From positions 281,615 through 345,614 of the forward strand of contig VZQC01005882.1 of the NCBI GenBank assembly GCA_009823505.1: a stretch of 64,000 nucleotides of DNA. Direction: 5' to 3'. The notes under the pieces were generated by a model that was given only the letters and a program-made list of their open reading frames with translations, was not told where the DNA came from and searched no databases. Position 1 is the first letter of the stretch. Each line of letters begins with the position of its first letter. Source of the stretch: Rhizomys pruinosus (lineage: Eukaryota; Chordata; Mammalia; Rodentia; Spalacidae). The position numbers were made by a program, and so were the translations under genes. This document shows, piece after piece, positions 54,501 to 64,000 of the stretch.

Positions 54501-55019
54501 TATATGAGCTGAAAAAAGTGATCAGCTAACTTTGTATATAAAAATTGCTGCATATCATAGCCAGAGGCTAGAGGAATCTTTTGAATCTGTTCCAAGATTT
54601 TGTCATTTTCAGCAAAGTAAATGCTATATGTGTTTAAATTGGTGAAATTAGTGGTAGATTTATTTTATGGTATGTGTTAGAAACAGTGTGTTGGTGAAAT
54701 GTATAAGAATTGGCTAAATGAAAAAAAAAAGAATTGGCTAAATGCTTTATAGGTTTTCTTTCATGTTTAATTTGTACTTTCTCCTTCCTGGCATAACAGG
54801 ATGAAATATTTCAGCAAGACTTGGAACCTGTACATTTCAGAATTCTGCCATCGTCTATAACCCTAAATGCTTCTCACCATTGCTCTGAGGGAGTCTTTGG
54901 ATTGTAAGGACTCGGCCTCAGGAACGTCTCTATATCTACCTTGGATCCACTTTTGCTTATAAGCTGTAAATTTTATTTTGGTAATAAACTTAATGCAGAA
55001 AAATCTACTTGAAAATACT
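54501..55019. other. Unassigned interval with poly(A)-only insertion
   Basis: No exon recognised. AAGAATTGGCTAAATG occurs at 54705-54720 and 54729-54744 with only eight A between (54721-54728), the footprint of a retroposition event without a body or of local slippage. Confidence 0.45.
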
Positions 55020-55416
55020 TTTCCAGACTCCATATTTTTATTATTTCATTTACATCGTTAATAGTTATGGATTGTACAAATTAATGAGGTCATTATGGTA
55101 TTTCCAGACATGTGTATCCATTGTTCATCCATTGTTCTACCCAGAATCCTCCTCTTCCTGAGCACCCATCCCTGCCCCTCAAGGTTTCTCTCTATTTCTC
55201 TTTTTCTTATCCCCTCTTTCATGCCTGTAGTTTCCATGCCTCTGTTCTATACACATAAGGCCAGCTTACTGCTTTCTATATACAAGTGAGAGTATGTGGT
55301 ATTGGTCCTTCTGTGCCTGACTTGTTTCATTCAGTATAACATCAAGTTCCATCTATATTGCTTCAAATAATGGGAGTTCCATCTTTTTTATAGCTGAGTG
55401 GTATTCCATTGTGCAG

Positions 55417-55544
55417 GCCCTCCTCTACACTTTCTTATAATTTCATAACTTCAGATTTAAAATTCGTTGGGCTGGAGAGAGCCCTCCCCTACACTTTCTT
55501 ACAATTTCATAACTTCAGATTTAAAATTTGTTGGGCTGGAGAGA
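55417..55544 (+). repeat. 64-bp tandem duplication including a B2 head
   Basis: Units 55417-55480 and 55481-55544 differ at three C/T sites. Each ends with the first bases of B2 (tgggctggagaga), and only the second continues into a full B2. Confidence 0.95.
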
Positions 55545-55770
55545 TGGCCTAGCGGTTAAGAGCGCCGACCGCTCTTACAGAGGACCCGGGTTTGATCCCC
55601 AGCACCCACATGGTGGCCGAGAACCGTCTGAAACTCCAATTCCAGGAGAACTCCAGTTCCAGGGGAATCCAACACCCTCTTCTGACCTCCGCGGCATTGC
55701 ACGACACGGGTGCACAAACTTGCATGCAGACAGTACATTCATACACATAGAGAAATAAAAAAAAATTATA
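55535..55770 (+). mobile_element. B2 SINE, young subfamily
   Basis: Full-length B2 with head gggctggagagatggcctag, CpG-rich tRNA part (cggttaagagcgccgaccgc) and 17-bp duplication (55632-55648 and 55649-55665). AAAATTTGTT at both flanks is the probable target duplication. Confidence 0.95.
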
Positions 55771-55852
55771 AAATTTGTTTTGGCTGCATTTCTGGTTGAC
55801 TGCTGTCCATGGTCAGAGGAACAGAATAGACCTAGTTTAATTCATTTGCAAT

Positions 55853-55853
<1 letters not shown>

Positions 55854-55889
<36 letters not shown>
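55854..55889. repeat. (CA)n microsatellite
   Basis: About 18 CA dinucleotides inside the antisense L1. Confidence 0.97.
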
Positions 55890-55901
<12 letters not shown>

Positions 55902-56084
55902 TTTTGCCAGCACCATTCACTGTCTTTTCTCCACTGTATGTTCAGGGGCCTTTTGTTAAAAATTAGTTGGCTATATTATTGTGACTCAATTTCTGGATTC
56001 TTTCTTCTACTCCATTGGTTTATGTGTCTGGCTTAGTGCCAGGACTGTGCTGCTTCAGTAACTATAGCTTTGTCATATGTTTTT

Positions 56085-56205
56085 GCTGTGGTATATGCTG
56101 CATGTGTGCATATGCATGATGTATGTGCATATATGTGTAGTGTGCCCGAGAGCACATGTGTGTCACAGAGCACATATGGAGGTCGGATAACAAGCTCCAT
56201 TTGGG
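56085..56205 (-). mobile_element. SINE tail (B3/B4-like), antisense
   Basis: 'gcatgtgtgcatatgcatga', 'gcccgagagcacatgtgtgt' and 'gcacatatggaggtcggata' match the CA-rich tail of the composite SINE read backwards. Confidence 0.5.
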
Positions 56206-56414
56206 GCTTCACTTTCTATCTTAGGAGAAAAAAAATTATCATAGAGTGACACTGAATCTTATTGTCTTTCCCAGGCTTAGTGAAATAATTATATGAACTT
56301 TCCTTCATTCTGTTCATACATTGTGTCCCATTTATTGATTTGTGGATTTTGAACCATCCTTGCCTCTGAAATGCAACCTATCTAATCAAATTGTGCTTCT
56401 GAGTTTTATAATGA

Positions 56415-56860
56415 CTGTGAGCAAGTACCCAATCTAAACAACCTAAAGGAAAAAACATTTTTCTTCACTCATGGTGTCAGAGTGTTCAGTTCACGATGAC
56501 TTGGGTGCAGGACACTGGGCAGAATGCCACAGCAGCAGGCGTGCTAGCTGGGGGAGCCTCTTCATCGCATAGTGAGCAATAAGTAGAGAAACAAATCCTG
56601 CGAGAAGCAGCTGGGGAAATTAGCCCCTGAAGTCACGCCTCTGCTGAACGGGTTCCTCCAACTCAGCCCCACCTCCTACTTTCACCAGTGAGAACACGGC
56701 CATGATATCATGAATCCATGGAGAGACCAATCCACTCATTAAGTCAGAGCCCCAATGACCTGTTCAACCATGGGAACATTCATGCACATACCAGAAGTGT
56801 CCTTTATTCACCTCCTAAGCATTTTAGAGTTCAGGCAAGTTGACAGTTAAGACTGTCATC
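56415..56860 (-). mobile_element. MaLR-like insertion in L1, antisense
   Basis: 'agtacccaatctaaacaacc', 'tcactcatggtgtcagagtg' and 'cctccaactcagccccacct', ending 'gaaccatgg'-like text ('caaccatgggaacattcatg'). Foreign to the L1, which resumes at about 56865. Family tentative. Confidence 0.45.
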
Positions 56861-57104
56861 ACGATGACCTTTCTGATATGCTGCTGGACTTAGTTTGATA
56901 TTACTTTATTTAAAAGTTTTGCATCTATGTTCATCAGATATAGAGCTGTAGTTTTCTTCTTGGTTTTGCCATAAGTGGAATTCTAGTCTCACAAAAAGAG
57001 TTTGACAAGATTCTTCCATTTCCATTTTTAAACAGTTTAAGATTTGAGACTAATTATTCTGTTTTGCAGAATTCAATGGTAATGCTGTCATGTGGGAATA
57101 AGGT

Positions 57105-58560
57105 GTTTAAAAAATCATCTATATTTGTTCTTTAAAAATGTAATACATGTATACAATGCATCTTGATCATGCCCGCCTCCTCCCCCCTCCAGTTTCCTCA
57201 GAAAGCCCTTAACACATCTCTCTCTAAACTTCATGTCCATTATTATTATTTTGGCCCACTGGGTCCAATCGCTGCTGCCCACATGTACATGGTCATCCAC
57301 CAGGCAGCCTCCCAGTGGCCACTCCTCAAAGGAAAATGAGTTTATGTACCCCAGCAGCCATCATCTGCCTCAGCTACAGGATGGGACCTTGAGAGCCCCT
57401 CCCCAATCCATGCTGAAATCATTAATTGCTTGTTCTTAATTGGAAGTCTTGTGCAGGCCAGCACAGCTGCTGTGAGCTCATGTGTGGAGCAGCCGTGTCA
57501 TTTCCAGAAGACAGCATTTCCCAGCTCTCCTCTGCACCCCCTGCTCTCATTCTTTCTGCCCCTTTGTCTGCAATGTTCCCTGAGGATTGAGGTGGGTGGG
57601 GGTCAGGTGAACCTAGATACGCCATTAGTCTATCTGTTTATGAGCACTTATAACACTGGAAACAAGAGTTTCTGCCTGGATCACTACCCGCTGCAATAAG
57701 GAGCTTCTCTCACCAACACTGAGAGCAACACAAATCTATGGATATAAACATTTATTTTTAATGTCTAATTTATTATTTTTATTTTATGTGTATGAGTGTA
57801 TTGCCTGCATGTGTGTAAGTACACCCATATTGTACAATGGCCATGGATGTCAGAAGAGGGCATTAAATTCCCCTGGAGCTGGAGTTATGAAAGGTTGTTA
57901 GCCACCACGTGGGTGCTGGGAATCGAACCTGGTCCTCTGTAAGAGTAACCAGTGCTCTTAACTGCAGAGCCATCTCTCCAGCCCCATAAACATATTTAGA
58001 ATGTAGTTTGACAGCATGACTATTTAGCAAAACAACAACAGTAAGTTCCCCCTAGACCTATTACTACCCTATCCATGGGTTTGGACCAGGTTTCCAGTAC
58101 CAGGTAGGAATTCTTGCCTTTGGAGCAGACTTCATTCAAATCCAGCCTCTCTTGCCACTGTTGCCCCAGGGAGCACTATTGCCTGTTAAGTCAGTACTGT
58201 GTCATACAGGATCCAGCACTGGGGAAGACCATTGATGTCTTCTCACACACAGAAGACTTGGTACCTTCTTCCAGCACTATGAAATCTAGCCAGCAGGGAG
58301 CTTCCTGGTCAGTTCAAGATAGATTTCTCTATGTCCAGTTACCGAAGTGTGATGTCCTCAGTCATGTGATCTTACCATGTAGTTATGGCGTGCAACCAAG
58401 ATCCAGGAAAATAACCCCTGGAGGGTCCCTGACCAATAATTCACAGGGAGGTCACCTGTACCTCGCTCTTAGATTCTCATGTAATAACCCAAGCCTTCTT
58501 GGAGCAGCATTGTCTGTCCTTATGGGGTACCTCTTTTCACTTTTCTTTAAAAATTAGATG
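57105..58560 (-). mobile_element. L1 3' UTR, antisense (Lx-like), interrupted by B2
   Basis: 'gcatcttgatcatgcccgcc', 'ccactgggtccaatcgctgc', 'ccccaatccatgctgaaatc', 'gtcatttccagaagacagca' and, after the B2, 'gcactatgaaatctagccag' + 'cagggagcttcctggtcagt' match Lx 3' UTR in antisense order. The longest frame of the window (147 codons, 58114-58557) lies wholly inside and is not a gene. Confidence 0.85.
57756..57985 (-). mobile_element. B2 SINE, antisense
   Basis: Full-length antisense B2 with single module (ccctggagctggagttatg), B box ggaatcgaacctgg and head 'gagccatctctccagcccc'. ATAAACAT motifs on both sides suggest a target duplication. Confidence 0.93.
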
Positions 58561-59865
58561 TTTAATTAGCTTACAGACTAGTAGGTTTTCATAATGCCTC
58601 TTCGAGCATCCCTGGTCTGGGTTAGCTGGCCCCCTATCAAGCCCCCTTTGCCCCACCCCTGTTTCCATCCCTGCTGAAACTTCAGCCTCCAGTACTCCCT
58701 GATTGTTCATGTAACATCTGTTCTATTTGCTCCTCTTATTATATTTTTAACTTGGGTTGCAAGATCACAAGTGTCCACATATTTTTTCACACACACTTCT
58801 TTTTGTCATCTTTCTCCCATCCCTAATTTCCTATCACCATTATCCCAGTACTTGCTGAAACCTTTCTTCTCCCAGCATTCCTCTTTCTACTTTCGTTTTA
58901 CCTATGTTCTACTGTATTCTCCCCCTGGATGTATTCCCACCCATCCCGGTTGGCCCAAGTTTAGTTTCCTGGCTTCCATGTGTACTCCAAGTTAAACAGG
59001 AAAACAGAAGATTTGAAGCTCAGGTCCATATGTGAGAGAGAACATATGTGTTTGTCCCTGGGGGTTTGGTTGATCTCACTCAGTATAATGTGTTCTAGTC
59101 CTATCCATTTACCTGAAAACTTAATAATTTTGCTTTTCTTTATAGCTGATTCCATTGTGTATATGTACCATATTTCATTATTCATTCATCTGTTCATGGA
59201 CATCTAAGATGATTCTATTTTCCAGCTATGGTGAATAGGACAGCAAAGAAAATATGTGTACAAATATCTATTTAATAAGATATAAAGCCCTTCGGGTTTA
59301 TGCTCAGCAGTGGTATATTGGGGCCAAATATTAGTTCCATTTCTAGGGTTTTTTTTGAGAAACCTCCAGACTGAATTTCAAAGTGTTCGCATCAGTTTCC
59401 ATCCCCCCAACCCTATGTAAGGGCTCTGCTTTCTCCATATCCATACCCGTGTTTATTGTCATTTGTACTCCTCATTGTGGCCATTATGATTGGAGTGAGA
59501 TGGAATCTTAAAGTAGTTTTAATTTGGATCTCTCTGATAGTTAAAGATATTGAACGCTTTTTAAACTATTTACTTAGTTGGGAAACTTTAATTATTACTT
59601 GAATTATATTATACATTATTGGTTTGTTTAGATTTTTCTGTTTCTTCTTGATTCTCTTTTGGCTTGTTGCACATGTTCAGGAGTTTATGCATTTATTCTA
59701 GATTTTCCACAGGATTGAATTATTCATAGTGTCTTCTTGCAACATTTTGTATTTTTGTGATATCATCGCAATGTTTCTTCTCTTTTCATCTGTGCTGTTT
59801 GGACCTTCCTTCTTTATTAGCTTTGTTACTTAGCTGAAGATCTGTCAATTTGTTAAAATAAAAAA
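58561..59865 (-). mobile_element. L1 3' half, antisense
   Basis: Continues the antisense L1 upward into ORF2: 'gatctcactcagtataatgt', 'gctgattccattgtgtatat', 'ttatgctcagcagtggtata', 'gattggagtgagatggaatc' and 'tcttcttgattctcttttgg'. All frames are broken. Confidence 0.88.
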
Positions 59866-59876
59866 AAATAGGCATT

Positions 59877-60090
59877 TTGGGTGGAGAGATTGCTCAGTGG
59901 TTAAGGTAACACAGTGCTCTTCCAAGAGGACCCAGGTTTGATTTCCAGTACTCTCATGCTGGTTAACAAGGTCTATAACTCCAGTTTCAGAAGATCTGAC
60001 ATTCTCTTCTGACCTCTGGGAGCTCTGCATGACCTGAGTACACTTTCACACATGCAGGCAAAACACTCAAACACATAAAATAAAAATAAA
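59877..60090 (+). mobile_element. B2 SINE, older type
   Basis: ttgggtggagagattgctca head, single 'aactccagtttcagaagatc' module, AAATAAAT tail. It interrupts the antisense L1. Confidence 0.9.
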
Positions 60091-60290
60091 TAAATAAAAA
60101 TTAAAAGTGGGTCTTTGTTCTGCTGATTTTTATAATGTGTTTATCTTAAATTTTATTTACTTAGACTCTGATCTTTATTGTTTCTTTCTTTACACCCTCT
60201 TTGAGCTTTTCTGGTCTTTAGCTTCAGCTTTTCTCAAGCTTTTATTTTTTTCTTTTTTATGAATTTTATGATGTTTTTGTTTTCTCTTAA
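60091..60290 (-). mobile_element. L1, antisense (continuation)
   Basis: 'tttgttctgctgatttttat' and 'tttgagcttttctggtcttt' continue the ORF2 antisense text after the B2. Confidence 0.65.
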
Positions 60291-60640
60291 CTTTTTATAG
60301 ATATTTTATTGCTATTAAACTTTTTCATACATCATACATCATTTCTCAGTTGAATTTAGACTCACTTCCCTTTTCATGACCCCAGCCCACCTGAGTTCAT
60401 GCATTCTGGCATACATGTCTTGCATCTTTTTGTGAGTCTTTCCAAAGTTTATTTCAAAACAGAGGATTATTGTTTTGGGGAGAACTTCACTGTTTCAGTC
60501 ATTTTTTTGTCCCAGTTCTTTTATTGTTGTTGTTCCCTCCAACTTGTATTGCTTCAATATATATATATATATATGTTTCACCTATACTAAAATTATGTAG
60601 TCTGAAAACAAACTGTATGTTATTTCCAAATCATATTTCA
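60291..60640 (-). mobile_element. L1 3' UTR, antisense (second family copy)
   Basis: 'gttcatgcattctggcatac', 'tcttttattgttgttgttcc' and 'aacttgtattgcttcaatat' are the complement of the UTR of the insertion at 40079 (ggcagaatgcctgaa; aacaacaac; tacaaattggag). An AT run follows (60558-60573). Confidence 0.8.
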
Positions 60641-61190
60641 GGATTCATGTTTTTCCCTTTTGATTTCATATTACTCTATGCATACATAACCTCCACCCAT
60701 ATACCAAAATTCCAAAGTCTGGACTCATCCTACTACAGAGATTCTAGCACATCCATATTTGCTACTTCCCTTTTCACAATAGCTCAGGAATGGAAATAAC
60801 CTAAATGTCAGTCAATTATAAATGGATAATGAAAATGTGGTATATTACACAGTGGAGCACTACTTAGCAGTAAAGAAAAATCAAATCATAAAATTTTCAG
60901 GTAAACGATGGAACCAGAAACTGTTATACTAAGCGAAGTAACACAAACTCAGAAAAGCAAGCAACATATATTCATATTCTCTCTCATCTGTGGATTTAGC
61001 TCCAAATCTCTAGATGCAAGTGCAAGTACAAATCCTGATGTAACTATAGGAGCCAGGAAAATAGAAAAGAACCATGGGGATAAAGGAGGATAAAGAGCCC
61101 TAGAGAGGGGAATATTAGGAGCCAGATGGTATTAAACATATGAGTTCATGTGTATAGCTATATATAATTGCTATATAACAACAATTTAAA
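60641..61190 (+). mobile_element. L1 ORF2 end, sense
   Basis: 'actacagagattctagcaca', 'aaatgtcagtcaattataaa', 'cacagtggagcactacttag' and 'ctaagcgaagtaacacaaac' are in sense ORF2-end order, meeting an antisense UTR on its left. Left boundary approximate. Confidence 0.78.
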
Positions 61191-61375
61191 AAACCCAAAG
61201 TGCCAGGCAGGAGAAACCTCCCTTCAAATTGTTGGTCAGGGTAGTGTGAGAGATTCCCAAAATAACACAGGCAATTGTTACAGCCCTTGATTGACTGTCA
61301 GAAATTGAAGGTAAGACCTTACTGTTCTATCTGAAATAAATCTAAGTGATGTTCTTGTAAACAAAACAACAACAA
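61191..61375 (+). mobile_element. L1 3' UTR fragment, sense
   Basis: 'gattcccaaaataacacagg' and 'caattgttacagcccttgat' match the UTR text at 62075-62110 (ccccaaataacacaggctat). Short fragment. Confidence 0.65.
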
Positions 61376-62055
61376 AAACCTTATACTCCATTAAGTTAGA
61401 AAGGCTAAAAAGAGATTTCTCCCATCTGGCACTGTGTTGCTTGTTATAAACGCTTCAGGTATACACATTTTCATTATCTAGTCATCATTTGAGGGGCATT
61501 TAGGATGATTCCATTTCTTAGCTGCTGTGAAAAAAGAAGCAACAAAGATGGATGTATAAATGTGTCTGTAATAGAATGAGTCCTTTGGGTACATGCCAAG
61601 GGTTGGTATAAACAGATCATATGGTAGATTCTTTACGTTTTTTTAAAGTGTTCTCCACAGTGCTTTCTATAGTGGTTGCATGAGTTTTCAGTCCTACCAG
61701 CAGTGAATGAATGAGTGCTCCCCTTCCTCCAAAGCCTTACCAGCATTTGGTGTTTTTTTGTTCTCTTCATCTTAGCCAGAGTTACATAATCTTAAAGTGG
61801 TTCTGATTTGCCTTTCTATAATTACTAAGGATGGTGAGCACTTTTTAAGATGTTTCTTAGCAATCTTTTTAATTGAGGTGTTGTGTATTTCATGCAATAT
61901 TTCTTAATCAAATCTAAACCCATCTTTATTCTTCATTTGAGAATTCTCTGTTGTTCTACTCCATCTTTTTGTTGGGTTGTTTATTTTATTGTTTCTTTGA
62001 TTATTTTTTTAGTTTTTTTTCCTAGATTCTGGATATTATTTCTTTGTTGAATGTG
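61376..62055 (-). mobile_element. L1 ORF2 end, antisense
   Basis: 'ttaggatgattccatttctt', 'cctttgggtacatgccaagg', 'tgcatgagttttcagtccta' and 'ttgagaattctctgttgttc' follow antisense order of the ORF2 end. Confidence 0.82.
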
Positions 62056-63355
62056 TCAGGTAATCCAAGATAATCCCCAAATAACACAGGCTATTGTCAA
62101 AGCTCTTGAAGTCAAGACACTCTTGCTAAATATAGGAAATACTTCAGACACAGGAGGAGTTGAAGCAATGTAGCTAGAACTGACCTGGAAGCCTCCATCC
62201 TGAAAAGTAGTTCTAGAGGATACTATGCAAGCTGCCAAGGGAGAGAATCAAACAGTGGTTCAGCTTCAAAGTCACTGCAGTGACCAGCAACAACAAACTA
62301 AAGTGATGCAGTAATGGCACTTTTATCTAGGAGATAATCAACAGTTATCTAATTGGACTTAAAACCCTCTCAGTGGGAGGGGACTTGTGTAGCACTGTAA
62401 GCATAATCATATACACATAGCTGGAGAGGTCCTAGATCCTTGAGAGAACAAACTCTGGCATGTTTCTAGACAAATGAAATTTCTTACCATATGCTAAATA
62501 TAGATCCTTATATTTACAGACAAGTTTACCATCCACCACTCATCAAAGAAGCTTCCTTTTGCAAAAGATGGAGACTCTTACTGAGTTCCACCACTGGTCA
62601 CACACAGAGAATATATGTCTGAGAGATACTCATCTCTAAGTGACACATCAACAGTGGAAACTCTACACCAACTCATGGAACTTAGCAGAACAGGGGGTGG
62701 ACAGAATACTAACACATCCTTTAACTCTCACCAGCAAAGCTTCCTCACACAAAAGAAGGCAATGCACACAGAAGGCCACAACTGATCAAGGTGTAGAGAA
62801 TAGGAGACTGCAGAATGCACTTCCCTGGACAGGACTCCTGTATTAAACCTCACCCACCCATGGCTCAGGGACCATTGCAGAAGAGGGGCAGATGGATTGT
62901 AAGAACCAGGATTGATGCATGAACACAAGGAAACAGAGGCTTTCAAGCCTCTGGGAACTTGCGCATATGACCTTTCAACAATGGTGACAGCATGTATAAG
63001 ATGCATGCCAACGCAATCAGACAAAAACCCCACATAGAAGTGGAAAAACTGGCAGTAGGCCCCAAACCTTAGCTGCGGAACTATTGGTAATTGGTTACTG
63101 TAGGGTGAGGGAGAGTTGATCTTCTTTAAGGGAGTGAGTGACTCTAGATAGGTTGACTAGACTCCAGTGGATGAACTTACACCCCGAGGAATATGTGGAT
63201 AAAAATGCTTGAGCAGATAGGCCTTAACATGAAATCCAGTGGTTTGGGGGAGGGCTATGGGAGAGTACGGATGAGGGAAGGAATCTAAATTTTATTAAGA
63301 TCTGTTATATAAATGTACAAAATTCAATAAAAAGAAAAAGAAAAAGAAAACCTAA
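62056..63355 (+). mobile_element. L1 3' UTR, sense, nearly complete
   Basis: About 1.3 kb of Lx-like UTR: 'ccccaaataacacaggctat', 'ggctcagggaccattgcaga', 'ggcagatggattgtaagaac', 'caacaatggtgacagcatgt', 'gatcttctttaagggagtga', and the terminus 'gtacaaaattcaataaaaag' with an A-rich tail. Frames of 68-101 codons are not coding. Confidence 0.85.
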
Positions 63356-63826
63356 AAGAAATGGTTAAATTTCCATATTCATGCAGACTACCAAAGTTGA
63401 AGCAAGAAGATCGAAACATTAATTAAAAGCCTTCCAAACAAAAATCCCATGCCTAGATGGATTCAGTGTAGAATCCTATCAGATCCTCAAAGAACTACAA
63501 CCTATACTTCTTAAAGTACTTAAAAAAATAGAAACAGAGGAAGAATTTCACACCTCCTTCTGTGGTACTCTAATACCAAAACCAGGTAAAGATGAAATGG
63601 AAAAAGAAAACTACAGACCAATTGTTCCTGAAGATCAAGGATGTGAAAATTGTCAGTAAAAAAAGACCGTCCACCATGAACAAATTGGCTTAATCCCAGA
63701 GATGCAGGGAAGGTTCAACATATGTAAGTCAGTAATAAATAAATCACGTAGACGGGCTTAAAAATAAACACATGTGATCATCTCAATACATCCAGAAATG
63801 GCCTTTGATAAAATCTAACATATCTT
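63356..63826 (+). mobile_element. L1 ORF2 reverse-transcriptase region, sense, broken
   Basis: 'cttccaaacaaaaatcccat', 'ctaataccaaaaccaggtaa', 'aactacagaccaattgttcc', 'atgcagggaaggttcaacat' and 'ctttgataaaatctaacat' are in RT-domain order. Frameshifts, deletions and stops inactivate it. It begins right after the poly(A) of the previous L1, so it is a separate insertion. Confidence 0.88.
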
Positions 63827-63828
63827 GG

Positions 63829-63928
63829 GCTGGAGAGATGGCTCAGCAGTTAAGAGCCCCAACTGCTCTCTCAGAGAACCCAGGTTCAATTCACAGCACC
63901 CACATGGCAGCTAAGAACCATCTTTAAG
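63829..63928 (+). mobile_element. B2 SINE 5' half, cut by B1
   Basis: gggctggagagatggctcag through 'cagctaagaaccatcttta', then a direct switch to B1. The rest of the B2 is not inside the window. Confidence 0.9.
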
Positions 63929-64000
63929 CTGGGCATGATGGTGGATGCCTTTAATCCTAGCACTTTGGAGGCAGAGGCAGGCGGATCTCTGTGAGTTTAA
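63929..64000 (+). mobile_element. B1 SINE, cut by window edge
   Basis: gctgggcatgatggtggatg followed by 'ggaggcagaggcaggcggat' and 'ctctgtgagttta'. Well preserved. Continues beyond 64000. Confidence 0.93.

Larger units (their letters stand above)
55020..57075 (-). mobile_element. Old L1, antisense, with nested insertions
   Basis: Antisense L1 landmarks in order: 'acatcaagttccatctatat', 'gtggtattccattgtgc', 'ttatgtgtctggcttagtgc', 'ccatttattgatttgtggat', 'gcatctatgttcatcagata' and 'ttttgcagaattcaatggta'. It is interrupted by a 64-bp duplication plus B2 (55417-55770), a CA tract, a possible SINE tail (56085-56200) and a MaLR-like element (56415-56860). Confidence 0.82.

Noticed and set aside
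55535..55620. tRNA-like gene with A and B boxes (same in other B2 copies)
   Set aside because: These are the tRNA-derived heads of B2 SINEs, followed by the B2 body and A-rich tail; no independent tRNA fold or tRNA 3' end was found.
58114..58557. Longest open frame of the window (147 codons, + strand)
   Set aside because: It lies wholly inside an antisense Lx-like L1 3' UTR and has no domain or coding signature; a chance frame.
60291..61190. Twin-priming (5'-inverted) L1 insertion
   Set aside because: The antisense piece contains the L1 3' end with its tail on the left, whereas twin priming would invert an upstream piece; two separate insertions are more likely.

Overview
This window reads as intergenic or deep-intronic DNA from a muroid rodent. 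B1 (7SL-derived), B2 (tRNA-derived), an ID-like fragment, Lx-type L1 3' UTRs, rodent MaLR-like LTRs and old mammalian MIR/L2 pieces are interleaved throughout. The youngest B2 copies carry a 17-bp internal duplication that I do not recognise from mouse or rat consensus B2, so I infer a non-Mus, non-Rattus muroid (hamster-, vole-, gerbil- or mole-rat-like); the species cannot be fixed from the sequence alone. No protein-coding exon, rRNA, functional tRNA or CRISPR array can be supported. The longest open frames (up to 147 codons) fall in identifiable repeats or look like chance.

Layout: 1-13 kb holds old L2-like/MIR material, B1/B2 copies and a near-perfect 1.2-kb duplication (1-1233 and 11593-12826). 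13-18 kb holds antisense L1 3' UTR, a fairly repeat-poor stretch and SINEs. 18.6-24.3 kb is an L1 district: an old antisense L1 interrupted by B2, B1 and a younger sense L1 with clear target-site duplications, ending in a MaLR LTR. 24.6-27.3 kb is a second 1.2-kb duplication whose first copy stops exactly at an N. 27-41 kb is repeat-poorer and contains several young B2 copies, a 19-bp and a 26-bp minisatellite, and a 5'-truncated L1 with target-site duplication. 41-51 kb has a very young B1, a MaLR-like LTR, MIR pieces and mostly unassigned sequence. 51.7-52.8 kb is a 20-bp, about 55-copy minisatellite with higher-order structure. 55-64 kb is a dense mosaic of L1 fragments in both orientations.

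No set of genes works together here. What can be read is the history of retroposition: which element landed in which, recorded by target-site duplications, plus local tandem duplication and probable assembly artefacts next to the two N bases (1391, 25844). I found no convincing new biological system. The best leads are the 1.1-kb minisatellite, the lineage-specific B2 subfamily, a short foldback inside an L1 3' UTR and an apparent poly(A)-only insertion. Repeat family names were assigned from memory of consensus sequences, not by a database search.
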